Positions 1 through 5,776 of a DNA stretch of 12,899 nucleotides are shown here, piece after piece. Source of the DNA: an uncultured Actinomycetes bacterium (GTDB lineage Bacteria; Actinomycetota; Thermoleophilia; Solirubrobacterales; Solirubrobacteraceae). The stretch is taken from assembly GCA_937888775.1 (NCBI GenBank), contig CALAQT010000153.1:1-12899 (forward strand). Direction: 5' to 3'. The position numbers were made by a program, and so were the translations under genes. Under the pieces are notes generated by a model. The model ran no database searches, was not told the origin of the DNA, and was given only the letters and a program-made list of their open reading frames with translations. Numbering within the stretch: position 1 is the stretch's first letter; each line of letters begins with the position of its first letter.

Positions 1-53
1 CGTTCATGAAGATGGAAGAGGAAGGCCTCGTCTACCGGCCCGTCCGTCCATGA
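1..53 (+). CDS. C-terminal end of an unidentified protein (partial, 5' end outside window)
   Basis: The third frame is open from the window edge and ends at TGA 51-53, giving the last 16 residues FMKMEEEGLVYRPVRP. The stretch is too short to assign a family. It could be the true tail of a gene lying mostly left of the window, or a chance reading frame. No terminator hairpin is obvious after the stop. Confidence 0.3.
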   Translation, partial: FMKMEEEGLVYRPVRP

Positions 54-140
54 GGCGGTCCGACATGGGCACCGCCGTTTTCCGCCAGTCCAGAAGACCC
101 GAGCTGATGGGGCCAGGTCTTGCATCTGTTCATCGCCCCG

Positions 141-394
141 CTAGTCTGCTGCTCGCCACGGGACGACGCCCTCTTTTCCAGGACGAGGCGGCGCATTCAG
201 GACCGCGTGAATGCCTATCTTCCCGCACTCCTGACAGGTGAACAGCTGCGTACGGGCCCCACCACTTCGCCCTTGACGCTTGGAATCGACCGGCCTTTGC
301 AATCAGGGCACTTTCCGGTGCGAGTCAATCGCCACTGCTCATAGAGATCGGCGCTCTGTTCGGAGGTGAAGTAGGGCGCTGGCCTTCGGTCGCC
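141..394 (-). pseudogene. Possible frameshifted zinc-ribbon protein remnant
   Basis: Read on the minus strand, the frame after an in-frame TGA (395-397) encodes a segment containing YEQWRLTRTGKCPDCKGRSI. One base is then apparently missing near 255-262, a G/C run. In the shifted frame the reading continues with LFTCQECGKIGIHAVLNAPP and ends at TAG (141-143). The two CxxC pairs lie about 30 residues apart, as in a zinc ribbon, and they lie on either side of the shift. This suggests a once-continuous protein, but there is no clear start codon or ribosome site. It could be a decayed gene fragment, a sequencing error in a homopolymer, or chance. I do not recognise the family. Confidence 0.3.
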
Positions 395-615
395 TCAGAT
401 GCTGAGAGTAGGCCGCCGACACTCGAGCCGCTCCTACGCAGGGCCACGCCGCCGCGCGTCGATCGCAACTGGACAGACTGCGAAAGCGGAAGCGCCGGAT
501 GCACGAAGATGCTTTTCGGAGGTCGCGGCTTGGAAACGATCCGGCATCGCCGTGACTAAGTGCTCTTCGGGGGTGAACCGGCGGCCTCGTTAGGCTGGGT
601 TAAGAATTGCGGACC

Positions 616-621
616 TATAGT
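616..621 (+). promoter_or_regulatory. Possible -10 element for the b561/YceI genes
   Basis: TATAGT matches the sigma-70 -10 consensus at 5 of 6 positions and lies about 50 bases before the start at 673. No good TTGACA-like box is found 16-18 bases upstream, so the promoter is weakly supported. It could belong to an alternative sigma factor or be coincidental. Confidence 0.25.
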
Positions 622-631
622 GGCGGGACGA

Positions 632-641
632 GGACATGTCC
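632..641. promoter_or_regulatory. Perfect 10-bp palindrome GGACATGTCC, possible operator
   Basis: GGACATGTCC is its own reverse complement. It sits between the possible -10 box and the ribosome-binding site of the gene starting at 673, a normal place for a repressor site. GGGAC (625-629) and GTCCC (638-642) give a second, overlapping pairing. No regulator gene is nearby, so function is speculation. Confidence 0.25.
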
Positions 642-672
642 CTTAGCCTCGAGACCTTTAAAGAGGTGACTG

Positions 673-1488
673 ATGTCGACGATCGCCTTTCACGCCTGGC
701 GCCATGAGCTCCTGGGCCTTGCTGTCGCTTGCCTGACTGCCGCCATCGCTCCATCGTCGTTGGCCCAGTCTGCAGGAGCGGCAGCAGTGACCGGCGAGGT
801 CACGGAAACCCAGGGTCCAGTGTTCGACCTCCTGCGGCCCGGCAACTTCAGCGAGAGTTTTGAGATCGCCTGTTCCGAGTCCGTGGAGATGCTTTCCGCG
901 ACGGTCAGCGTCTCCGACATGCCGCTTCTCGGTCGGAAGGCGATGGCTGCGCAAACCAAAGACGACACGACGGCAGCGCCTCAGGAGAAGCCACCAAAGC
1001 CTTCGCTACTGGATTTGGGCATTCCTCCGGATCAGTCCCAGGGAAATGCCGAGGCTCAGGCGAGACTCGACAAACGATCGCATATGCTGAAGATCCATCA
1101 AACCCTCGGCCTGATAACGCTCATCCCCATGATCGCGACGATCTTCGCTGGCGGCAGTGCCGGCGCCCACGGCAGCACGTCGTCACGCGATCTCCACGGC
1201 GCGCTGGGCCTGGTGACGGCGGGCATGTACATCACGACCGCTTCCTATGCCATCCGGGCACCCAGCGTGCCGGGAATGGAAGTTCGCGGCCCCATTCGCG
1301 TGCACAAGGCCCTGGCCTGGGTTCATGCAGCCGGAATGATCCTGACTCCCATCCTGGGGGCGATGGCTCGTTCTCAACTCGACCGCGGGGAAAAGGTTCA
1401 TGGGATCGCCACAGCACACTCGGCCGTGGCCGACGTAACGGTGGCGGCATATGCCGCTGCTATCGGATCCGTAGCGCTCAAATTCTGA
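673..1488 (+). CDS. Exported four-helix membrane protein, cytochrome b561-like
   Basis: This 271-residue protein begins after a good ribosome site (AAGAGGTG, 660-667). It has an N-terminal signal peptide (hydrophobic about 13-30, likely cleavage after SSLAQ or nearby). A periplasmic segment of roughly 100 residues, rich in Ala/Gln/Pro near its end, follows. Four membrane helices come next (about 138-160, 174-195, 209-231, 246-268). Histidines sit at or near the helix ends: IHQ (142), DLHG (175), RVHKALAWVHA (211, 218) and AHS (249). Such helix-borne histidines are how cytochrome b561 proteins hold two haems, so membrane electron transfer is the likely role. The YceI-family gene 10 bases downstream supports this, because b561-YceI pairs are known elsewhere (for example yceJ-yceI in Escherichia coli). 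The family assignment rests on topology and histidine pattern, not on a full alignment. Confidence 0.6.
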   Translation: MSTIAFHAWRHELLGLAVACLTAAIAPSSLAQSAGAAAVTGEVTETQGPVFDLLRPGNFSESFEIACSESVEMLSATVSVSDMPLLGRKAMAAQTKDDTTAAPQEKPPKPSLLDLGIPPDQSQGNAEAQARLDKRSHMLKIHQTLGLITLIPMIATIFAGGSAGAHGSTSSRDLHGALGLVTAGMYITTASYAIRAPSVPGMEVRGPIRVHKALAWVHAAGMILTPILGAMARSQLDRGEKVHGIATAHSAVADVTVAAYAAAIGSVALKF

Positions 1489-1528
1489 GGCGGCGTTCAT
1501 GAATGAATACATTTTTGTCGAAGGCGGC

Positions 1529-2104
1529 ATGATCGGGACCAATCGCCATGTGATCGGTCGCGGACTGAGACAGATGTTGCCGATGATCTGTCTGCTTCTG
1601 GCGGTTCCCGTGCTTGCACAACCGGACCATCAATGGGTGCTGGAAAAGTCAACGCTTACGTATCATGTCTCTCATCCGCTGCATGACACCGACGGCATCA
1701 GCCACGCAGCACGAGGGAAAGTTGTTTGTCACGCTGGACAATGCGATGTGCTGATCGCGGCGCCCGTGAAGTCGTTTGATTCGGGAGACAGCAACCGCGA
1801 TCTTCACATGGTTCAAACCACGCACGGCGCTCAGTTTCCTATCATCAGCGTGCGTATCCGATTGCCCGAATCGGCTTTCGGAGCATCCACGGTCCACTGC
1901 GATCTCGAGATCGAGTTCGCGGGTCAGACGGTCCAGTACAGGCAGGTTCCATTCCAGGAGGTGACAGAGGGAATCTACACGCGGATTTCCGGAACGATAC
2001 CGGCGATGCTTTCCGATTTCAAGATTTCCCCGCCTTCATTCTTAACGGTCCCTGTTAAGAATGAAATGCCGGTGCGAGTGGAGACGACATGGCGTCCAAT
2101 GTGA
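1529..2104 (+). CDS. Secreted YceI-family protein
   Basis: A 191-residue protein from the ATG at 1529. An in-frame ATG at 1499 would add ten residues. The 1529 start is preferred because GAAGG lies about six bases upstream and the resulting N-terminus is a clean signal peptide: basic RHVIGRGLRQ, then the hydrophobic core MLPMICLLLAVPVLA, with cleavage before QPDH. The mature part has the YceI lipocalin-like signature, notably KSFDSGDSNRDLHM followed by FPIISVRIR, and alternating beta-strand pattern to the end. Known YceI proteins bind isoprenoid-type lipids in the periplasm. With the b561-like gene upstream (10 or 40 base gap depending on start), the two probably form one transcription unit, possibly handling quinone-like molecules. 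The physiological role is inferred. Third-position GC looks lower than in the operon after 4.1 kb. Confidence 0.8.
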   Translation: MIGTNRHVIGRGLRQMLPMICLLLAVPVLAQPDHQWVLEKSTLTYHVSHPLHDTDGISHAARGKVVCHAGQCDVLIAAPVKSFDSGDSNRDLHMVQTTHGAQFPIISVRIRLPESAFGASTVHCDLEIEFAGQTVQYRQVPFQEVTEGIYTRISGTIPAMLSDFKISPPSFLTVPVKNEMPVRVETTWRPM

Positions 2105-2156
2105 AGATAGATTCGGTTTGTCTCCCGTCGCGGCGGGCCAATCTTGAGTCGTCGAC

Positions 2157-2194
2157 CGACCTGCTCCCCAAAGATGGTCCACCTGGGGTGTGAG
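2157..2194 (+). repeat. IS terminal inverted repeat (orfB-distal end)
   Basis: Pairs with 3327-3365. The outer 13-14 bases (CCGACCTGCTCCCC including one flanking base) match perfectly. The inner part aligns with several mismatches and one gap, then matches again at GGGTGTGAG. Confidence 0.8.
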
Positions 2195-2252
2195 CTTCCG
2201 AGTTGAAAATCGTAGCAGTAGTCGCGCTGTGGATTGCGTGGAAATGTGGAAA

Positions 2253-3085
2253 TCACGCGGCCGTCTCCCGGTGCGCCGCGGCGAAATCGGTGGGTGTCTT
2301 CTCGTCGAGGGAGCTGTGCGGGCGAACGTCGTTGTAGTCGAGGCGCCAGGTTTCGATCGTCTGGCGCGCGTCGTCGAGCGTCGAAAACCAGTGCGCGTTG
2401 AGACACTCGAGCCGGAGCTTCCCGTTGAAGCTCTCGACGAAGGCATTCTGATTCGGCTTACCTGGCTGGATGAAACGCAGTGCGATGCCGTGCTTCTCGG
2501 CCCAGGACAGGAACGCTCCGCTCGTGAATTCCGTCCCGTTATCCGAGACGATGGCTTTCGGAAGAGGATGAGTCTTGGCGAGCTCGTCGAGCGCCGCACG
2601 ACTCTCGTCCCGCTGATCGAGGTGTCGACGATCGTCGCGGGCCACTGGCGCGTGTAGTCGTCCATGATCGTGAAGATGCGAAAGCGCCGGTCCGATCCGA
2701 GCTGATCCGCGACGAAGTCGATCGACCAGCGCTCGTTGGGGCGGATGGCGGGCAGAAGCGGCTTCGGGCGCTGCCAGAGCCGCTTTCGTGGGCGCTTGCG
2801 CGGCAGGCCGAGCCCTTCAGAGCGGTAGAGCCGCAGAAGCCGTTTGTGGTTGAAGCGCAGTCCGTCCTTACGAAGGAAATACCCCAGGCGTCGATATCCG
2901 AAAGGGGGACGTTGCAGGGCGATCTCTCGAAGCTTCTGGCGTAGCTCGTCGTCGCCCGACCTGTGGGATCGATAGCGACACGTCGAGCGGCGAAGGCCGC
3001 TCAGCTCGCACGCTCGTCGCTGGCTTCTGCGGAATTCCGTGATCATGACGCTCGCTGCTTTCCGCTTCACCGCGGGCGTCACCAT
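2253..3085 (-). pseudogene. IS3-family transposase orfB (DDE catalytic part), frameshifted
   Basis: Read from 3085, the protein begins MVTPAVKRKAASV and continues through the helical region (SGLRRSTCRYRS, PPFGYRRLGYFLRKDGLRFN) into the integrase core NERWSIDFVADQL with the first catalytic Asp. After DTSISGTRVVR the frame is lost near 2593-2598, where one G appears to be missing (GCGGCGC instead of GCGGGCGC). The next frame resumes correctly with ALDELAKTHPLPKAIVSDNG, giving the second Asp, then NAFVESFNGKLRLECL with the catalytic Glu, and ends HRETAA at TGA (2253-2255). Corrected length is about 277 residues, normal for IS3-family orfB. As written the protein would be truncated before two of the three catalytic residues. 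Confidence 0.85.
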
Positions 3086-3295
3086 TTTTTTCCGAGCACC
3101 CCCTTGAGGGCCGCTATGTCGAGGGCTTGATCGGCGACGATGTGCTTGAGGCGCCGGTTTTCATCCTCGAGCGCGTGAAGCTTCCTGGCGTCGCTGACTT
3201 CCATCCCGCCGGCAGAGCTCTTTCGTCGCAGCCCCGGCCTCGGATTCCTTCAAAACCCCGATGATCTGCTCTTCCGTTGCTCGCTTGCCTTTCAC
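3079..3295 (-). pseudogene. IS3-family transposase orfA (HTH part), internally deleted
   Basis: The minus-strand frame from GTG (3293-3295) begins VKGKRATEEQIIGVLKESE and reaches KELCRR, the first half of the usual helix-turn-helix. At about 3204-3211 it runs directly into sequence whose correct continuation, MEVSDARKLHALEDENRRLK, is in another frame. That leucine-zipper-like tail ends LKGVLGKKW at TGA (3079-3081). From knowledge of IS3 orfA proteins, roughly 15-17 residues between CRR and MEVSDA (the recognition helix and the YRWK-type segment) are missing, and the frame is shifted. The protein should not bind the IS ends. As written it stops after a short frameshifted tail. Confidence 0.8.
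3085..3091 (-). promoter_or_regulatory. A7 slippery run for programmed -1 frameshifting, orfA to orfB
   Basis: On the minus strand orfA ends GGA AAA AAA TGG TGA. The A AAA AAA heptamer is a standard IS3-family slip site. A -1 slip moves the ribosome from the orfA frame into ATG GTG ACG of orfB, giving the OrfAB fusion. The site is intact although both reading frames are damaged elsewhere. Confidence 0.6.
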
Positions 3296-3326
3296 CTGAG
3301 CTCTCCTTCCGTAAGTCTATGGAGAA

Positions 3327-3365
3327 CTCACACCCTCCGTGGATCAGTTTTCGGGGAGCAGGTCG
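3327..3365 (-). repeat. IS terminal inverted repeat (orfA side)
   Basis: Reverse complement of the repeat at 2157-2194: perfect in the outer 13-14 bases, imperfect inside, with GGGTGTGAG shared at the inner edge. It lies about 30 bases before the orfA start, as expected for the promoter-side end of an IS3-family element. Confidence 0.8.
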
Positions 3366-3634
3366 GCGGCCCTCGCAAAGGGTGACACGTCGGGCCTCGA
3401 CAGGATGATCCGGGAGACAGAGGCGGCGAAAGAGAGCCTCGGCGCCCTCACGCCGCCCGCCTCGTGCGCTGCCCACCACCGCGGGAGCCTCGGAAGTCTC
3501 GACGACGCGCTGGAGATACTCCGTTCCCTGAAGACGGCGATGGAATCGCCCGGGCCACCGCCCTGCGCTCGCGCGTCGACGTCCTCCAGAGGGAAGAGGT
3601 GGCGCTCCGCCAGCGCTACGGCCTGACTCACTGA
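3366..3634 (+). pseudogene. Truncated, frameshifted C-terminal fragment of an unidentified protein
   Basis: Immediately right of the IS end the plus strand reads AALAKGDTSGLDRMIRETE and on through TPPASCAAHHRGSLGSLDDA to EILRSLKTA. Near 3537-3545 the frame is lost and resumes one frame over as GIARATALRSRVDVLQREEV, ending RQRYGLTH at TGA (3632-3634). Both halves have a helical, charged pattern that fits one continuous alpha-helical domain. The 5' part is absent: the sequence left of the IS is the end of the YceI gene, so this is not a simple insertion into an intact gene. I do not recognise the family. Confidence that it is a gene relic is moderate, based on amino-acid pattern and continuity across the shift. 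Confidence 0.45.
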
Positions 3635-3726
3635 CCCGGGCGAGGTCGCATGTCCCTCACGCGGGGAACTGAAATGGAGCGGGAGGGGGCTCTCTGACCG
3701 CCCGAAATGTCGAGAGCGGCTAAGAG

Positions 3727-3768
3727 CGGTTAACAGGTGGCCCCGAGGAGGGATCCCACGGTTAACAG
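3727..3768 (+). repeat. Pair of direct repeats CGGTTAACAG
   Basis: CGGTTAACAG occurs at 3727-3736 and 3759-3768, 32 bases apart (about three helical turns). GTTAAC inside it is a palindrome. This spacing would suit a regulator bound at two sites, but the repeats lie about 350 bases before the operon start and could equally be relics or chance. Confidence 0.3.
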
Positions 3769-3972
3769 AAGAGGACGCGGGCTGGACGGGGACCTCGTGT
3801 ACGGTCACCCCTAAATCCACCAGACCCATCGAGCCGAGACCATTGCACGAGCGACAACCGACAGATTCCCCAGCTGCGCCTTCAACCTCTTTTCAAGTGC
3901 TTCTGTCTGCCCTGCGGCAGCTCGGTAGGCAGAGAGAACGCACGTATCCGGCAAGAGTCTCGAACAGACACT

Positions 3973-4103
3973 CGCTAAGCGCTTGACCGACTTGACTTTC
4001 AGCGGATGATGCGAACGTTTCATTGCACCGGGTTCCAGCTTACCCGATCCTTGCTGCAGGAGAGCGTCGTGAGGCCGCTAAAGAGAACCGCTAAGCGTGA
4101 CCG
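3973..4103 (+). repeat. Pair of direct repeats CGCTAAGCG..TGACC upstream of the operon
   Basis: CGCTAAGCG followed within two bases by TGACCG occurs at 3973-3989, and CGCTAAGCG followed directly by TGACCG at 4089-4103. A related CCGCTAA lies at about 4076-4082. The two main copies flank the candidate promoter and the start region of the first gene, so they could be operator half-sites for an operon regulator. This is inference from position only. Confidence 0.35.
3983..4010 (+). promoter_or_regulatory. Candidate sigma-70-type promoter of the redox operon
   Basis: TTGACC (3983-3988, 5 of 6 to the -35 consensus) is followed after 16 bases by GATGAT (4005-4010, 4 of 6 to the -10 consensus). A second TTGACT lies at 3992-3997. 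The position about 100 bases before the preferred start at 4114 is reasonable. No sigma-54 type box was found. If this is the promoter, the upstream in-frame ATG at 4006 cannot be the true start, because it lies inside the -10 element. Confidence 0.3.
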
Positions 4104-4113
4104 GCGCTACGAG

Positions 4114-4608
4114 ATGGTCAATGTGCGGCCAGGCTACCTGATGATCGAGCTGGAGAACCACACCCTCGCCCGGCGCTGCTACTTCGTGGCAGAGCGGACC
4201 CCGCCCTTGGAGGAGTACCGTGAGGGCAATCAGTTCTGGAAACCCCAGCAGGCGGCCCAGACCTTCCAGTTCGACGTCCGCGACACCCAGACCGGCGCGG
4301 TGGTGCCCTTCGGCGAGCTGGCGGGGCTTCTGTACTACGCCTGCTGCGCCAAGGACAGCACCGTCTACCAGATGGGTGACCTGGCCCACGACCAGCGCGT
4401 CTCGCTTTACGTGGCGATCACGACCGAGGGCGAGGAGGGCCATGCGCCCATGCCCCTTGAGAAGGTCCGGGTCCTCAACACGCTCTTCAACGAGCGCCTG
4501 ACCAGCCCCGGGAAGAAGGTGCTGATCCTGCCCGACCTCTTCGGTCTCCACAGGAAGATCACCTACGAGCAGATCGCGGTCGACTTCGGTCTCACGTCCA
4601 TGGAATGA
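4114..4608 (+). CDS. Unrecognised soluble protein, first gene of the redox operon
   Basis: This 164-residue protein begins at ATG 4114 (MVNVRPGYLMIELEN). The frame stays open upstream to an ATG at 4006. The extra 36 residues are Arg/Lys-rich, have non-operon-like codon use and overlap the candidate promoter, so the shorter start is preferred; ATG 4141 is also possible. There is no signal peptide or membrane helix. The middle contains paired cysteines (LLYYACCAKDSTVYQMGD), and the C-terminus LPDLFGLHRKITYEQIAVDF looks like a mixed alpha/beta fold. I do not recognise a family. It is followed after 10 bases by a DRTGG-domain gene in an unbroken operon, so a role in regulating or assembling the downstream iron-sulfur enzymes is plausible but only contextual. 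Confidence 0.7.
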   Translation: MVNVRPGYLMIELENHTLARRCYFVAERTPPLEEYREGNQFWKPQQAAQTFQFDVRDTQTGAVVPFGELAGLLYYACCAKDSTVYQMGDLAHDQRVSLYVAITTEGEEGHAPMPLEKVRVLNTLFNERLTSPGKKVLILPDLFGLHRKITYEQIAVDFGLTSME

Positions 4609-4618
4609 GGAGCACAGG

Positions 4619-4948
4619 ATGAAGATTAAGGAACTCGCGGAGCGGCTCGAGCTCAAGGCGGCCACCAAGGTCTTCGATCGGGACGTGACGGGCGTCTACA
4701 TATCGGACATGGTCAGCGACGTGATCGCGAACGCCAAGGCAGGCGACCTGCTGGTCACCGTGCAGGCGCACGCCAACGTGATCGCCGCCGCGAACCTGGT
4801 CGACACCTGCGCCATCGTCATCACCCAGGGCAAGGCCCTCGCCGACGACGTGGTGAAGATGGCGGAGAAGGCCGAGATCACGGTGTTCACCACGGCCCTG
4901 AATCGCTGGCAAATGGCCACGAAGCTGTATGAGGCCGGCATTCGCTAG
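4619..4948 (+). CDS. Small DRTGG-domain protein (first of two)
   Basis: A 109-residue protein with a strong ribosome site (GAGGAGCACAGG just before ATG). It is a stand-alone DRTGG domain: the segment FDRDVTGVYISDMVSDVI carries the diagnostic D-x-T-G core, then come GDLLVTVQAHANVIAAANL, a central beta-alpha unit (AIVITQGK) and a final helix (RWQMATKLYEAGIR). DRTGG domains are small nucleotide-associated regulatory modules also found beside CBS domains and phosphotransacetylase-like proteins. Stand-alone copies are known next to HydS-type hydrogenase and NuoE/NuoF genes in anaerobes. The exact ligand is not known here. It probably works with the second DRTGG protein 34 bases downstream. Confidence 0.8.
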   Translation: MKIKELAERLELKAATKVFDRDVTGVYISDMVSDVIANAKAGDLLVTVQAHANVIAAANLVDTCAIVITQGKALADDVVKMAEKAEITVFTTALNRWQMATKLYEAGIR

Positions 4949-4982
4949 ACGGCCGCCCGGAGGCGACCCCCGAGGTGAGGGC

Positions 4983-5351
4983 ATGCTTCTCGCGGAGATC
5001 GTCACGCTTCTCGGCTGCACGGACCTGCTGGCCCTCGACCAGGCCGGCGGCCGGGAGATCGCCGGCTGCTTCGCCGCCGACCTCATGAGCGAGGTCCTGG
5101 CCTTCTGCGGCCACGGGCCCCTGCTCGTCACCGGGTTGACGAACTTGCAGTCCGTTCATACCGCAGACGTGGTCGACGCGCAGGCCATCCTCTACGTCAA
5201 TGGCAAGCGGCCCGACGCGCAGGTGCTGGCCCTGGCCCGCGCGCGCGGCCTGCCCCTGCTGTCCACCACCCTGACCATGTACGAGGCCTGCGGCCGCCTG
5301 CACCGGAGCGGCCTGCCCGCCTCCACCAAGCAACAGGGGACCGCGCCCTGA
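4983..5351 (+). CDS. Small DRTGG-domain protein (second of two)
   Basis: A 122-residue protein. The ATG at 4983 follows a clear GAGGTGAGG ribosome site. An earlier in-frame ATG at 4929 would overlap the previous gene and has no such site. The fold pattern parallels its neighbour: an N-terminal helix (LLAEIVTLLGC), GREIAGCFAADLMSEVLAFC in place of the D-x-T-G segment, GPLLVTGLTNLQSVHTADVV, AILYVNGKRPD and LPLLSTTLTMYEACGRLHRS. The DRTGG core is degenerate: Gly-Cys-Phe replaces Thr-Gly-Val. The two copies may have arisen by duplication and diverged, one keeping a ligand site and the other a structural role. The next start lies only five bases downstream, indicating translational coupling. Confidence 0.75.
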   Translation: MLLAEIVTLLGCTDLLALDQAGGREIAGCFAADLMSEVLAFCGHGPLLVTGLTNLQSVHTADVVDAQAILYVNGKRPDAQVLALARARGLPLLSTTLTMYEACGRLHRSGLPASTKQQGTAP

Positions 5352-5356
5352 GCGAG

Positions 5357-5776
5357 GTGCTCTATGCCGAGACCTTCCAGATCCGCGGGGGCGACTTCGA
5401 GCACGGGGGAGAGGTGGCCACCCGTATCAAGTCCATCTGCAAGGACCTGGGGATCCGGCCCGACCTCATCCGCCGGCTCTCCATCGCCAACTTCGAGGCG
5501 GAGATGAACGTCATCATGCACGCCGACCAGGCGGACCTCAGCTTCCTGGTCCTGCCCGAAGCGGTGCGGGTGGTGGTGGCGGACCGCGGCCAGGGGATCC
5601 CGAACATCGAGCTGGCCATGACCCCGGGCTGGTCCACCGCCACACCCGAGATGCGCGCTCGCGGCTTCGGAGCGGGGCTCGGCCTGCCTAACATCAAGAA
5701 CAGCGCGGACGAGTTCCATGTGGAGTCGACCCCCGGGGTCGGCACCACACTCACCTATACGGTGCGACTTGCCTGA
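5357..5776 (+). CDS. RsbW/SpoIIAB-like ATPase (anti-sigma or switch kinase type)
   Basis: A 139-residue single-domain protein of the histidine-kinase-like ATPase fold, starting at GTG 5357. The ATP-binding boxes are clear: N-box NFEAEMNVIMHA, G1 box ADRGQGIPNIE (D-x-G-x-G-I), G2 box GFGAGLGLPNIK, and a terminal GVGTTLTYTV. There is no phospho-accepting His domain, so it is an RsbW/SpoIIAB-type serine kinase or anti-sigma factor rather than a two-component kinase. No sigma factor or STAS-domain partner gene is in the window; the usual partner swap is therefore unproven. Homologues of this type lie beside DRTGG and HydS genes in hydrogenase clusters of anaerobes. The stop overlaps the next gene by eight bases. 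Confidence 0.85.
   Translation: MLYAETFQIRGGDFEHGGEVATRIKSICKDLGIRPDLIRRLSIANFEAEMNVIMHADQADLSFLVLPEAVRVVVADRGQGIPNIELAMTPGWSTATPEMRARGFGAGLGLPNIKNSADEFHVESTPGVGTTLTYTVRLA

Larger units (their letters stand above)
54..672. other. Gene-poor stretch before the b561-like gene
   Basis: About 620 bases without a convincing intact gene. Short plus-strand open frames here have arginine/serine/proline-rich translations with no domain features and look like GC-rich noise. The only coding-like signal is a frameshifted minus-strand zinc-ribbon remnant at 141-394. The last 80 bases hold a possible promoter and a 10-bp palindrome for the next gene. No tRNA, rRNA or CRISPR-like pattern was seen. Confidence 0.6.
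2157..3365 (-). mobile_element. Degenerate IS3-family insertion sequence
   Basis: An element of about 1.2 kb bounded by imperfect inverted repeats whose outer ends are both CGACCTGCTCCCC. It carries a two-frame transposase on the minus strand (orfA then orfB, joined at an A7 slippery run), the classic IS3-family layout. Both frames are broken: orfA has an internal deletion and orfB a frameshift. No 3-4 base target duplication is evident at the junctions (left flank ...GTCGAC, right flank GCGGCC...), so the flanks may have rearranged after insertion or the exact ends may be off by a base. The element separates the YceI gene from a truncated gene fragment. It is probably immobile unless helped in trans. 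Confidence 0.85.
3635..4113. other. Non-coding region upstream of the redox operon
   Basis: About 480 bases between the gene relic and the chosen start of the operon's first gene. Open frames here on both strands lack recognisable domains and have base use unlike the GC3-rich operon. The stretch holds repeated short motifs (CGGTTAACAG at 3727-3736 and 3759-3768; CGCTAAGCG at 3973-3981 and 4089-4097) and a candidate promoter near 3983-4010. No clear terminator hairpin with a T-run was seen. Confidence 0.5.

Noticed and set aside
2128..2141. A possible terminator hairpin after the YceI gene (CCCG...CGGG)
   Set aside because: The stem is only four base pairs and has no following T-run.
3811..4023. 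A 70-codon minus-strand open frame in the operon leader
   Set aside because: No domain pattern or ribosome site, and it overlaps the candidate promoter and repeats.
4006..4113. N-terminal extension of the first operon gene from ATG 4006
   Set aside because: The 36 extra residues are basic, use different codons from the rest of the gene, and overlap the candidate -10 box. ATG 4114 is a more natural start, though it lacks a strong ribosome site.
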